The notes: generated from the letters alone by a model not told the origin. DNA of 64,000 nt from CAMLFJ01 sp035524955 (GCA_035524955.1 DATLFG010000097.1:1-64000); one strand, 5' to 3'; positions 34,958 to 45,422 are shown, numbered from the stretch's first letter. A program made the numbers and translations.

Positions 34958-37282
34958 TCATCGCCGCCCGGGCCAGCGGCCGGTGGCGCGCAGCAGCTCG
35001 AACACGCGCGCCGCGGTAACCGGGGGCCGGTCGATCTCGATCCCGTAGTCGGCGAGCGCGTCCTCGACCGCGTTGGCCACCGCGGCGGCGGGGGAGATGA
35101 CGCCGCTCTCGCCCACGCCCTTGATGCCGAGCGGATTGATCGGAGAGGGGAAGTCCATGTGGACGACTTCGAGCGGCGGCATCTCGTCGGCGCGCGGCAG
35201 CGGGTAGTCCATGAGCGTGCCGGTGAGGAGCTGGCCCGCCTCGTCGTGGATCAGCGCCTCGCCCAGCGCGCTGCCGAGGCCCTGGGCGATGCCCCCGTGG
35301 AGCTGGCCTTCCACGATCACCGGGTTGATCGGCCGCCCGCAGTCGTGCATGGCCGCCAGCTTGAGCAGCCGGATGCCGCACGCCTCCAGATCCACCTCGG
35401 CGACGACGCCCTGCACGCCGAAGGCCCACGTGACGGTGTCGGGATAGAAGAAGGCGCAGGCGCCGAGCCCGGGGCCTCCCGCGGCGGCCACCGCGCGGCT
35501 CCGCACCGCGGCGCGCGCCACCTGGCCCAGGGGCACGCTCTTGGCGGGCACGCCCTTGACGTGCACGCGGCCGGCGGCCAGCACGACGTCCTCGGGCGCG
35601 CACTCGAAGAGCTCGGCGCCGACCAGGCGCGCCTTGTGCGCGACCTGCGCGGCGGTGCGCTGCACCGCGGGGCCGCTCACTGCGGCCACCCGGCTCGCGA
35701 TCGTGCCCATGCCGTAGCCGACCAGGTTCGTGTCGCCGCCCACCACCACCACCGACTCGAGCGGCACCGCCAGCTCGTCGGCCGCGATCTGGGCCAGCGT
35801 GGTCTCGTGCCCCTGGCCCTGGGCGCAGACGCCCAGGTGCACGAAGACGGTGCCGTCGGGATCCACGCGGATGTCCGCGCCCTCGAAGGGCCCGATGCCG
35901 GTGCCCTCGACGTAGGCGCAGAGCCCGAGACCGATGGGCCGATCGCTCCCGCGCCGCCGGGCCTGCTCGGCCCGCCAGCCCGTGTAGTCGAGCGCGGCGA
36001 GGAGCCGGTCGAAGGCCGCCGGGTAGTCGGCCGGGTCGTAGGTGATCGGCGCGCCGTCGCGGTAGGTGAGGCCGGTGGGGCTCGGCATCTCGTCGCGGCG
36101 GATCAGGTTCAGCCGGCGCAGGTCGGCGGGGTCCATGCCGATGCGCCGCGCCGCGCGGTCCAGCAGCCGATCCAGCACGAAGGCGGCCTCGGGCCGGCCG
36201 GCGCCGCGATAGGCGGCGGCGAAGGTCTTGTGGGTGAGGATGTTCCGGCCGACCGCGCGGTAGTTCGGTACGCGGTAGGGGCCGGGCAGGTGATTGATGG
36301 TGTTCAGCGTGATCGCCTCGCCGAGCGTGGGCGAGGCGCCGTGATCGCGGGTGAACGCGGTGTCGATGGCCACGATGCGGCCGTCGCGCTGGAGCCCGAT
36401 GCGCGCCTCGTGGAGCTGGTCGCGGTCCCCGGCCGCCGTGAGGCAGTGCTCGCGGCGCGTCTCGGCCCACTTCACCGGCCGCCCGAGGCGCCGGGCCAGC
36501 ACCGGCACCAGGATCTCCTCGGGGTAGACGTGCCCCTTCACCCCGAAGCCGCCGCCCACGTCCGGCACGAGCACGCGGATGCGCTCCTCCTGCAGGCCCA
36601 CCACCGGGGCGATGCCGCTCCGCACCGCGAAGGGCACCTGGGTGGACGTCCACACCGTGAGGCCGCCGCCGATCGGATCGGGCGCAGCCAGCACGCCGCG
36701 CGTCTCGAGCGGCATCCCGGCCACCCGCGGATAGGCCAGGCGCGCGGACACGACCACCTCCGCGCCGGCCAGCGCGTGCTCGGCATCGCCCTTGGCGCCG
36801 GTGGTCACCGACACCAGGTTGTCCGGCCACGCCTCGTTGACGCGCGGGGCGCCCGGCGCGACGGCCGCGGCCGGCGACAGCGCGGCAGGCAGCGGCTCGT
36901 AGGCCACCGCGACGCACTCGGCGCCGTCGGCCGCGACGTAGGGATCGTCCGCGACCACGGCCGCGACGATCTCGCCCACATGGCGCGCCCGCGCGCCCGC
37001 CATGACCGGGTGGACGTACGGCCGGCTCGTCGGCTCGGGCACGAGCGCGGGCACGTTCGCGGCGGCCAGCTCCGGCAGATCGTCGAGCGTCCACACCGCG
37101 GTCACGCCGGCCAGCGCCCGGGCGGCCCGCGTGTCGACCGACACCACGCGGGCGTGGGCGTGCGGACTGCGCACCAGGGCCACGTGAAGCAGGCCCGGCA
37201 CCCGCACGTCGTCGAGGTAGCGGCCGTGGCCCGTGACGAAGCGGCCGTCTTCCTTCCGCTTCGGGGAGGCGCCGACCAGCAC
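34958..37282 (-). CDS. Xanthine dehydrogenase-family molybdopterin-binding subunit (CoxL-like)
   Basis: A 774-residue large subunit of the molybdenum hydroxylase family. It begins PKRKEDGRFVTGHGRYLDD, contains VPDVGGGFGVKGHVYPEEI, AYRGAGRPEAAFVLDRLLD and CAQGQGHETTLAQIAADEL, and ends with the catalytic glutamate in KGVGESGV. The AYRGAGRPE loop is of the general hydroxylase type, not the CO dehydrogenase AYRCSF type. The FAD and 2Fe-2S subunits are not adjacent. It starts at a GTG soon after an in-frame stop. Confidence 0.92.
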   Translation of the reverse strand: MLVGASPKRKEDGRFVTGHGRYLDDVRVPGLLHVALVRSPHAHARVVSVDTRAARALAGVTAVWTLDDLPELAAANVPALVPEPTSRPYVHPVMAGARARHVGEIVAAVVADDPYVAADGAECVAVAYEPLPAALSPAAAVAPGAPRVNEAWPDNLVSVTTGAKGDAEHALAGAEVVVSARLAYPRVAGMPLETRGVLAAPDPIGGGLTVWTSTQVPFAVRSGIAPVVGLQEERIRVLVPDVGGGFGVKGHVYPEEILVPVLARRLGRPVKWAETRREHCLTAAGDRDQLHEARIGLQRDGRIVAIDTAFTRDHGASPTLGEAITLNTINHLPGPYRVPNYRAVGRNILTHKTFAAAYRGAGRPEAAFVLDRLLDRAARRIGMDPADLRRLNLIRRDEMPSPTGLTYRDGAPITYDPADYPAAFDRLLAALDYTGWRAEQARRRGSDRPIGLGLCAYVEGTGIGPFEGADIRVDPDGTVFVHLGVCAQGQGHETTLAQIAADELAVPLESVVVVGGDTNLVGYGMGTIASRVAAVSGPAVQRTAAQVAHKARLVGAELFECAPEDVVLAAGRVHVKGVPAKSVPLGQVARAAVRSRAVAAAGGPGLGACAFFYPDTVTWAFGVQGVVAEVDLEACGIRLLKLAAMHDCGRPINPVIVEGQLHGGIAQGLGSALGEALIHDEAGQLLTGTLMDYPLPRADEMPPLEVVHMDFPSPINPLGIKGVGESGVISPAAAVANAVEDALADYGIEIDRPPVTAARVFELLRATGRWPGRR

Positions 37283-37303
37283 GTGGGAGCGGGGACCGGG
37301 ACG

Positions 37304-37807
37304 CTAGCCGCGGGAGCCCGCGGCGCGGAGGTGCTCGTCGCGACGGGACTGCAGCGCGCCGTCCGTGTACGTCATCAGCTCGGGCGTGGCCTTGCCGAGC
37401 ATCACCTGGAGATACGCGGGCTCGAGTCCCACGTTGGTGAAGCCGTGGACGACGTCGGCCGGGCAGGAGACGCAGTCCCACGGGCCCAGGACCGTCTCGG
37501 CGCGGTTCCCGGCGCCGTCCTCGATGAAGACCAGCACCTTGCCCTCGAGGACGAAGAAGACCTCCTCGACCTCGTGGGTGTGCGGGGCATTGCCCTGGCC
37601 GGGCGGCACGAACATCACCGAAAGCGTGAAGTGCTGGGCCGGGATGACCGAGGCGTCGGCCTTGCCGGAGGCGCCGGAGCCGATGAAGCGATGCTGCGCG
37701 CGCTTGAAGCCCTCGACGCGCGCGTCGGCGAAGGCGTCCCAGTCGGCGCGGCGATCGGTGAAGCGGGCCACGTGGGTGCGGAGCAGATCGTCGAGTGTCT
37801 GGGCCAT
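37304..37807 (-). CDS. Cupin-domain protein
   Basis: A 167-residue single-cupin protein. Metal ligands of the cupin motifs are visible in GNAPHTHEVEEVFFVLEG and the final histidine in CPADVVHGFTNVG. The ATG follows GGGAGGAAC. It is 21 bases upstream of the molybdopterin subunit on the same strand, so the two may act together. Confidence 0.88.
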   Translation of the reverse strand: MAQTLDDLLRTHVARFTDRRADWDAFADARVEGFKRAQHRFIGSGASGKADASVIPAQHFTLSVMFVPPGQGNAPHTHEVEEVFFVLEGKVLVFIEDGAGNRAETVLGPWDCVSCPADVVHGFTNVGLEPAYLQVMLGKATPELMTYTDGALQSRRDEHLRAAGSRG

Positions 37808-37977
37808 GTCGGTTGTTCCTCCCGGGGGCCCCAGTCTAGTCGCTGGGCATCGGAGCCGCAAGGCGAGTGCTCGCCACGCGATCGAGGAGTCCCCACGCGC
37901 CTTGCGTCGCCGCGGCCCTTCCGCTACGATCCGCGGCACGCGACGGGGCCGTCGAGGCCCGCCGCCAGGAGGCCCTC

Positions 37978-38823
37978 ATGGGCAAGATCGTCTTCGCCGG
38001 CGCCATGTCCCACGTCCTCGATCCCGACTACTACCAGCGCGCCTGCGGCGACGACGGCCGGCGGAAGGTCACCGCGTGCATGGCCGAGATCGCCCGGATG
38101 GGCGAGCGGTTCACCGCGACCCGGCCCGACGCGCTCATCGTAGTGGCCGACGATCACCTGAACGCGTTCTCGTTCAACGCGGTGCCCGCGCTCTGCGTGC
38201 GCATCGGCCGCACGGTGCCGCGCATGAAGCAGGACCACGCCGAGGCCTTCGACGCGGTGCTCGAGCACATGCCGGACGAGTACCCGCTGCACGAGGACCT
38301 GGCCAACCAGATCCTCGAGAAGGGGGTCGCCGCGGGATTTGACCTGGCCATGTCCTGGGAGGCGCCGGTGGACCACGCCTTCCTGAGCCCGGTGAACACC
38401 ATGCACGGCACGCGGCCCATCCCGCCGCTGGTGCCGATCTGGGTGAACTCGTTCGTGGCGCCGCAGCCCACTCCGAAGCGCTGCTTCGACTTCGGCCGTC
38501 ATATCGCCAGGGTGATCGCGAATGGACCCTGGAAGGTAGGGATCATCGCCACCGGGGGGCTCTCGCACTTTCCCGAGCTGTCGCTGCCGCGGGTCGGCGA
38601 GACCGACACCGTCTTCGACCGCAAGCTGATCCACTGGATGGAGGCAGGCGAGCACGAGCCGCTGCGCAACCTCGGGGTGGACGAGTTGCACAAGACGGGC
38701 GAGCACGAGTTCCTGAACTGGATGGTGCTGCTGGGGGCGGTGACACCGGCGCGCGCCCAGGTGCGCTACTTCGGCGAGCTGCCGCGGATCAACCTGGCCG
38801 CGGTCGAGTGGAGCCTCTCGTGA
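37978..38823 (+). CDS. LigB-type class III extradiol ring-cleavage dioxygenase, catalytic subunit
   Basis: A 281-residue LigB/DODA-family enzyme that opens catechol-type rings with non-haem Fe(II). Candidate ligands are in GAMSHVLDP near the N-terminus, VVADDHLNAFS and TGGLSHFPEL. The start has an AGGAGG site. The stop overlaps the small LigA-like gene (GTGA), the usual alpha/beta pairing. The substrate may be protocatechuate, gallate or a related acid. Confidence 0.9.
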   Translation: MGKIVFAGAMSHVLDPDYYQRACGDDGRRKVTACMAEIARMGERFTATRPDALIVVADDHLNAFSFNAVPALCVRIGRTVPRMKQDHAEAFDAVLEHMPDEYPLHEDLANQILEKGVAAGFDLAMSWEAPVDHAFLSPVNTMHGTRPIPPLVPIWVNSFVAPQPTPKRCFDFGRHIARVIANGPWKVGIIATGGLSHFPELSLPRVGETDTVFDRKLIHWMEAGEHEPLRNLGVDELHKTGEHEFLNWMVLLGAVTPARAQVRYFGELPRINLAAVEWSLS

Positions 38824-39035
38824 GCCGCTACGCGGTCAACAGCCTGCTGTACCGGCTCAAGAAGGACCAGGCCTTCCGGGCGCGCTTCGAGGCCGACGCG
38901 CGCGCGGCCCTGGCCGGGCTCGATCTCACGGACGCCGAGCGCGCCGCCTTCCTGGCCCGCGACATGCGGAAGATCAACGAGCTGGGCGGCTACCTGCACC
39001 TCGTGATGTCGGTCCCCGGCCTCGCGACCCACTGA
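38820..39035 (+). CDS. LigA-type alpha subunit of extradiol dioxygenase
   Basis: A 71-residue protein beginning VSRYAVNSLLYRLKKDQAFR and ending with AFLARDMRKINELGGYLHLV, the pattern of LigA small subunits that cap the LigB active site. The GTG inside the overlap with ligB is taken as the start; a GTG four codons upstream is possible. Confidence 0.85.
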   Translation: MSRYAVNSLLYRLKKDQAFRARFEADARAALAGLDLTDAERAAFLARDMRKINELGGYLHLVMSVPGLATH

Positions 39036-39044
39036 GCCGGCGCC

Positions 39045-39893
39045 ATGAAGCTCGTGCGGTGGGGCCGGGCCGGCGCGGAGAAGCCGGGGCTGATCGACGG
39101 GGAGGGGCGCCTGCGAGATCTCTCCCGGGCGATCCGGGACATCACCCCGGAGGCGCTCACCCCCGCCGGGCTCGATCGCCTGCGTGGGGTGAAGGCGGAT
39201 CGGCTCCCCGTGGTCAAGGGCAAGCCGCGGCTCGGCTGCCCGCTGGCCGGCATCGGCAAGATCGTCTGCATCGGCCTCAACTACACCGATCACGCGGAAG
39301 AGGTGGGGATGGCGCTGCCGAAGGAGCCCACGCTCTTCATCAAGGCCAACAGCGCGATCAGCGGGCCGGCGGATCCGATCGCGCGCCCGCGGGGGGCGGT
39401 GAAGCTCGACTACGAGGTGGAGCTGGTGGCGGTGATCGGCCGCGCCGCGCGCGGCGTGGACGAGGGCCGCGCGCTGCGGCACGTGGCGGCCTACTGCCTG
39501 ATGAACGACGTCTCCGAGCGCGCGTTCCAGATGGAGCACGGGGGCGGGACCACCAAGGGCAAGAGCGGCGACACCTTCGCGCCCATCGGGCCGTGGCTGG
39601 TCACCGCGGACGAGATCGCCGACCCGCAGGCGCTCGGGCTCTGGACCACCGTCAACGGCGAGCGGCGCCAGCAGGGCAGCACCCGGGACATGGTCTTCCC
39701 GGTGCGCCAGCTCGTGTCGTACGTGAGCCGCTTCATGTCGCTCCAGCCCGGCGACCTGCTCTCGACCGGCACGCCGGCGGGGGTGGGCCACGGGGCCCGG
39801 CCGCCGCGCTACCTGGACGACGGCGACGTGGTCGCCATGGGGATCGACGGCCTCGGGACCCAGCAGCACCGGGTGGTCGCCCCGCGCGCGTGA
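39045..39893 (+). CDS. Fumarylacetoacetate hydrolase (FAH) family protein
   Basis: A 282-residue FAH-fold enzyme. Metal-binding and core motifs are IGLNYTDHAEEVGM, KLDYEVELVAVIGRAA, CLMNDVSERAFQ and LSTGTPAGVGHG. FAH proteins hydrolyse, hydrate or decarboxylate products of aromatic ring cleavage. The nine-base spacing from the LigA gene makes a three-gene ring-cleavage operon. Confidence 0.93.
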   Translation: MKLVRWGRAGAEKPGLIDGEGRLRDLSRAIRDITPEALTPAGLDRLRGVKADRLPVVKGKPRLGCPLAGIGKIVCIGLNYTDHAEEVGMALPKEPTLFIKANSAISGPADPIARPRGAVKLDYEVELVAVIGRAARGVDEGRALRHVAAYCLMNDVSERAFQMEHGGGTTKGKSGDTFAPIGPWLVTADEIADPQALGLWTTVNGERRQQGSTRDMVFPVRQLVSYVSRFMSLQPGDLLSTGTPAGVGHGARPPRYLDDGDVVAMGIDGLGTQQHRVVAPRA

Positions 39894-39971
39894 TCCTCGT
39901 CGAGCACGAGCACACCGGGAGGCCGGCCGCGCCCACGTGCCCGGGATGCGGGCGCTGGGGTGGGTGGCCGG

Positions 39972-40706
39972 TTACAGGATGAAGCCGGGGAACCCCTTGC
40001 GGGCCAGCGTGTCGCGGGCCGACTCGGCCTGCTCGCGCGAGGCGTAATCGCCGACCCGCACCACCCACGGGACCCGGGCCGCCTCGATCCGCCGCACGGC
40101 CGCGGGATAGCCATCGCGCTTCACGCGCTGGGCCAGCCGCGCCGCCTGCCTGGCGTTCTTGAAGGCCGCGATCTGGACCGTGAACGTCCGCTTCGTGTCC
40201 TTCGCGACGACGGGCGAGGCCGGCCCCGTCTTCTTCACCTCCGCGGGCGGCGTGGGCTTCGTCTCCTTCGTGACTGCGGCCTTCGGGGGGCTGACCGGCG
40301 GCGCAGTGGCGGGCAGCGCCGCGACCGCCGGTACGTCCGGCGGCCCCGTCTCGTCGACGGCGGCGCCCGAGGGCTTCGCGGTCACGGTGGAGATGATCGA
40401 CTCCGGCGTCGTGTCCCGCCGGGCCTGCGGCGGCGAAGCGATGTCGTACCAGCCGAGCCACTGCGGGATCGCGAAGACCAGCACGAAGGTGACGGCGGCG
40501 GCCGTGATCCCGATCCACATGCCGCGGAACGGTGAGTCCGACGGCTCTTCCATCTCCTCGTCCGCCTCGTCGTCGAGCCACGCGGGCTCGTCGAGGGCGG
40601 GGAATTTCATCTGCGCGTCGGGCTCGCGTGCGTGTTCACCTTCGCGCGGCAGGTCACGCTCGTCGTGTTCGTCGTAGTCGCGTCGGGTCTCGTGATCAGT
40701 CAGCAT
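39972..40706 (-). CDS. Membrane-anchored SPOR-domain protein
   Basis: A 244-residue protein with an acidic cytoplasmic N-terminus, one membrane segment (about 63-82, MWIGITAAAVTFVLVFAIPQ), a Pro/Lys-rich periplasmic linker and a C-terminal SPOR domain (TFTVQIAAFKNARQAARLAQ to VRVGDYASREQAESARDTL). SPOR domains bind denuded peptidoglycan glycans at the division septum. Confidence 0.9.
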   Translation of the reverse strand: MLTDHETRRDYDEHDERDLPREGEHAREPDAQMKFPALDEPAWLDDEADEEMEEPSDSPFRGMWIGITAAAVTFVLVFAIPQWLGWYDIASPPQARRDTTPESIISTVTAKPSGAAVDETGPPDVPAVAALPATAPPVSPPKAAVTKETKPTPPAEVKKTGPASPVVAKDTKRTFTVQIAAFKNARQAARLAQRVKRDGYPAAVRRIEAARVPWVVRVGDYASREQAESARDTLARKGFPGFIL

Positions 40707-40898
40707 AGTCTCCGTTTAGCATGGCCCCCGCCACCCTCCGTCAAGAATAAATGCCCATCTGGGGTGACGCTCCGCGGCAGTGAAGAAATCTCCCACTCCC
40801 CAGCGGGGCGAGGGCACGGCAAGCGCCTTGACTCGGCGCGTGGGCCGACGTAGCGTTCACCCGTTTCCGACGGGGCGAACCCCGGGAGGAGGTCATCC

Positions 40899-41107
40899 AT
40901 GGACACCAATGGTCACAGCGGAGCCGCGGCCCCATCCGGGCCGGCCTCGGCCAGCCGATCATCGACGCCGATGGCCACCGGCTCGAGGTCGGCCAGGTGC
41001 TGAGCGAGCAGCTCCGCCGCACCGGCGACGACGACGGGCCGGACATGGGCGAGGTGTTGCCGGAGTCGGCCCCGCTCGCCGAGGCCCCGTCGGGCGTGGG
41101 GCGGTAG
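40899..41107 (+). pseudogene. Possible frameshifted N-terminal fragment of an amidohydrolase-like gene
   Basis: A good GGGAGGAGG site precedes an ATG at 40899 whose frame stops after 34 codons. A second frame across the same bases encodes GQPIIDADGHRLEVGQ and continues open to the TAG at 41105-41107 without a usable start. IIDADGH resembles the metal-binding start of amidohydrolase-2 proteins. One frameshift would join the two. The rest of such an enzyme is absent. Alternatively neither frame is coding. Nothing else is seen between 40707 and 40898. Confidence 0.3.
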
Positions 41108-41110
41108 CGC

Positions 41111-41947
41111 GTGCGCCTCGCGGACCGGGTGGCCCTGGTGACGGGCGCGGGCTCCGGGATCGGCCGGGCCATCGCGCTGCGCTTCGCCCGGGAGGGGGCG
41201 CGGGTGATCGTCAACGACGTCGAGCAAGAGAAGGCCCAGCAGACGGTGGACGCGATCGCGTCGGGGAGCGAGGCGGCGCGGGGGCGCGCGGTCGCCGCCG
41301 ACGTGGCCGACTCCGGGCAGGTGAAGCGGATGTTCGCGGAGGTGGACCGCGAGTTCGGCGCGCTCGACATCCTGGTCAACAACGCGGGGGTCGCGGAAGG
41401 GGCGCCCGGCGATCGGGACCGGATCCGCGCGCGGTCGGAGGCGCGCATCGCCGAGCTCATGGGGGGCGGGCCGGTGAGCACCCACTGGGACCTCACCCAG
41501 GACATGACCGACGAGGCCTGGCACCGGATGATCGGCGTGCACCTCAACGGCACCTTCTTCTGCACGCGCGAGGCCCTGCGCCTGATGGCCCGGCGCAACC
41601 GGGGGGCGATCATCAACATGTCGAGCGTGGCCGCGCTGATGGGCCTCGAGGCGTCTCCACACTACAGCGCGGCCAAGGGCGGGATCCTGGCCTTCACGCG
41701 CGCGGTCTCGCGCGAGGTGGCCTCGCGCGGGATCCGGGTGAACGCGATCTGCCCGGGCTACATCGACACGCCGATGACCCGGCCCATGTCACCGGTGATG
41801 CAGCGGCTGATCGTCGCGCGCACCCCCCTCGGCCGCTGGGGCGAGCCGGAAGAGATCGCGGCCACCGCCGCCTTCCTGGCCTCCGACGACGCCTCTTACT
41901 TCACCGGCCAGTGGCTCTCCCCCAACGGCGGCCTCTTCATCGGCTGA
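41111..41947 (+). CDS. SDR-family oxidoreductase
   Basis: A 278-residue classical short-chain dehydrogenase from a GTG. It has TGAGSGIG (cofactor), NNAG, catalytic YxxxK in YSAAKGGILAF and ICPGYIDTPM. An insertion of about 30 residues after NNAG (RDRIRARSEARIAELMGGGP) is longer than in FabG-like members. The substrate is unknown. Confidence 0.9.
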   Translation: MRLADRVALVTGAGSGIGRAIALRFAREGARVIVNDVEQEKAQQTVDAIASGSEAARGRAVAADVADSGQVKRMFAEVDREFGALDILVNNAGVAEGAPGDRDRIRARSEARIAELMGGGPVSTHWDLTQDMTDEAWHRMIGVHLNGTFFCTREALRLMARRNRGAIINMSSVAALMGLEASPHYSAAKGGILAFTRAVSREVASRGIRVNAICPGYIDTPMTRPMSPVMQRLIVARTPLGRWGEPEEIAATAAFLASDDASYFTGQWLSPNGGLFIG

Positions 41948-41950
41948 TCG

Positions 41951-42035
41951 GGGGTCAGGTCTTACATTCCGACATTTCCACGTGCGGCGCGTCTCCGGCT
42001 GGGGGGAAGAATGTCGGAATGTAAGACCTGACCCC
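41951..42035. repeat. GGGGTCAGGTCTT palindromic repeat, long form
   Basis: Perfect 26-base inverted arms (41951-41976 and 42010-42035, outer end GGGGTCAGGTCTTACATTCC) flank a 33-base spacer. It sits between convergent SDR and rnhA genes, where it may terminate transcription from both sides. Confidence 0.95.
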
Positions 42036-42042
42036 GGGCTAG

Positions 42043-42480
42043 CTAGCAGGGGATGGCGGAGCGGGCGAGGGCGTCGGCGCGGTCGTTGAGGGGGTCGCCG
42101 CTGTGGCCGGCGACCTTGTGCCAGGAGACGTCGTGCTGCTCGGCGAGGGCGATCAGGGGCTCCCAGAGGTCGCGGTTGTCCACCGGCTTCCTCTGCGCGT
42201 TGACCCAGCCGTTCTTCCGCCAGCGCTCGTACCACTTGTCGCGGAAGCAGTTGATCACGTACGCGCTGTCGCTGTAGATCGCGACGCGCCGGCGGCCCGC
42301 GAGCGCGCGGAGGCCTTCCAGCGGCGCCGTCAGCTCCATGCGCTGGTTGGTGGTGGGGTTCTCGCCGCCCGAGAGCTCGAGCTCCCGGCCCTCCTCGATG
42401 AGGATGGCACCCCAGCCGCCGGGTCCGGGATTGCCCGAGCAGGCGCCGTCCGTGTACATGACGATCGGGGGTTGCGCCAT
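42043..42480 (-). CDS. rnhA: Ribonuclease HI
   Basis: A 145-residue RNase HI that cleaves RNA in RNA:DNA hybrids. The four acidic catalytic residues lie in YTDGACSGNPGPGGWG, MELTAPLEGL, YSDSAYVINC and NDRADALA. Length and order match the E. coli type. Confidence 0.97.
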   Translation of the reverse strand: MAQPPIVMYTDGACSGNPGPGGWGAILIEEGRELELSGGENPTTNQRMELTAPLEGLRALAGRRRVAIYSDSAYVINCFRDKWYERWRKNGWVNAQRKPVDNRDLWEPLIALAEQHDVSWHKVAGHSGDPLNDRADALARSAIPC

Positions 42481-42486
42481 CGCGGG

Positions 42487-42590
42487 CCCCTCACCCGTGC
42501 CCTCTCCCCTGAGGGGAGCGGGAGCTGGGACACCCCTCGCCCCCGCATGGGGAGAGGGTAGGGTGACGGGGCGAGGGTGGGGTGACGGGG
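42487..42590. repeat. CCCTCACCC hairpin repeat between rnhA and the zinc-ribbon gene
   Basis: CCCCTCACCCGTGCCCTCTC faces two G-rich blocks (GAGGGGAG and GGGGAGAGGG), followed by GGGTGACGGGG units. It is a diverged member of the dispersed hairpin family and fills the gap upstream of rnhA. Confidence 0.85.
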
Positions 42591-42594
42591 ATCT

Positions 42595-43302
42595 CTACGA
42601 CGGCCAGTAGAGGTAACGGCCGCAGGACTCGCAGGGGATGAGCGAGGCCTGCGCGCGGAGCTCCTGCAGGCGCTGGGGCGTGATGGTCATGCGGCAGGCC
42701 CCGCAGAAGTTCGGCTTGCTCACCGGCACGAGCGCCACCCCGCCGCGGGCGCGCAGGATCCGATCATAGTCGGCCAGGATGGGCCCGGGGAGCTGGCCCG
42801 CCAGCTCCTTGCGCTCGGTGCGCACCCCGGCCAGCTCGGCCTCGACCACGCGGAGCTGTTCCTTCGCGGTGGCTTCCTGGCCCCGGCCCTCCGCCTCGCG
42901 CTGCTTGAAGCGCGCCTCGGCCTCGCGGATGTCACCGGTCAGGCGCTCCTGGGCCTCCATGAGGACCAGGACCTCTTCCTCCATCTTGGCCTTCTCCTGC
43001 TTGATGTCCTCGATCTCGGTCAGGACTGCGGAGTATTCCTTGTTGGTCTTGACCTCGTAAAGGCGGGCTTCGTTCTTGGCGCGCTTGGCCTGGACGACCT
43101 CCAGGTCCTTTTCCTTCGCGCGCTGGTCCTTGCGGGCGACGTCGAGCCGGGCCTTGGCCTGCTCGACCTGCTTCCTGGCTTCCTCGACCCCGGCGTGGAT
43201 GGCGGCGATCTCCTTCGGGAGCCGCGCGGCGTCCGCCTCCAGGGCGGCGATGCGCGAGTCGATCGCCTGCAAACTGATCAGTGTCTGGAGCTTCTGGTCC
43301 AC
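42595..43302 (-). CDS. Coiled-coil protein with C-terminal zinc ribbon (COG1579/CT398-like)
   Basis: A 235-residue protein with a long coiled coil (about residues 5-165, rich in E/K/A) and a four-cysteine zinc ribbon, CGACRMTI and CESCGRYLYW. This is the COG1579 architecture, whose role is unclear; relatives interact with sigma factors or secretion ATPases. The GTG at 43302 has an AGGGAG site and is preferred to the upstream TTG. Confidence 0.85.
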   Translation of the reverse strand: MDQKLQTLISLQAIDSRIAALEADAARLPKEIAAIHAGVEEARKQVEQAKARLDVARKDQRAKEKDLEVVQAKRAKNEARLYEVKTNKEYSAVLTEIEDIKQEKAKMEEEVLVLMEAQERLTGDIREAEARFKQREAEGRGQEATAKEQLRVVEAELAGVRTERKELAGQLPGPILADYDRILRARGGVALVPVSKPNFCGACRMTITPQRLQELRAQASLIPCESCGRYLYWPS

Positions 43303-43335
43303 TATCTCCCTACTCGCGTTCGGCAAAACATCTGA

Positions 43336-43428
43336 GTATCCGCTCGGCTCGCCCTGCTACGGCTCGATTCTCTATATTCGCTCGGCTCGCCTGCGGCTCA
43401 CCTCGCCCTGCTATGCCCTGCCACGGCA
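43336..43428. repeat. CGCTCGGCTCGCC repeat, double copy, downstream of tRNA(CAT)
   Basis: Two units of TATCCGCTCGGCTCGCC type, separated by CGGCTCGATT, end with CCTCGCCCTG and CCACGGC. The arrangement matches 48865-48963 inside mutS2 almost base for base. It begins seven bases beyond the 3' CCA of the tRNA on the transcribed strand. Confidence 0.85.
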
Positions 43429-43434
43429 AGGTTT

Positions 43435-43510
43435 TGGTGGGCCCACTTGGACTCGAACCAAGACCGGACCGGTTATGAGCCGGGGGCTCTGCCAATTGAG
43501 CTATGGGCCC
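43435..43510 (-). tRNA. tRNA with CAT anticodon (Ile2 or elongator Met)
   Basis: A full cloverleaf of 76 nt with encoded CCA: acceptor GGGCCCA, D arm AGCTC..GAGC, anticodon stem CCGG/CCGG with loop CTCATAA, T arm CTTGG/CCAAG with TTCGAGT. The acceptor is fully paired and the anticodon stem lacks the GGG/CCC of initiators, so it is not tRNA-fMet. The choice between Ile2 (needing TilS lysidine) and Met cannot be settled by eye. Confidence 0.93.
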
Positions 43511-43535
43511 GGCGGCCATCATACCACCTGCGGCC

Positions 43536-43572
43536 CCTCACCCTGCCCTCTCCCCTCGGGGGAGAGGGAGAA
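43536..43572. repeat. CCCTCACCCTGCCCTCTCCCC hairpin repeat between rpoD and tRNA
   Basis: CCCCTCACCCTGCCCTCTCC followed by GGGGGAGAGGG is a one-hairpin member of the family, directly after the rpoD stop region. It could terminate rpoD transcription. Confidence 0.8.
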
Positions 43573-43580
43573 GTGTCGCC

Positions 43581-45398
<1,818 letters not shown>

Positions 45399-45422
45399 GC
45401 CTCGCCGTTCTCCTGATGGGGG

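Noticed and set aside
43435..43510. Initiator tRNA-fMet
   Set aside because: The first acceptor pair is complementary and the anticodon stem lacks three consecutive G:C pairs.
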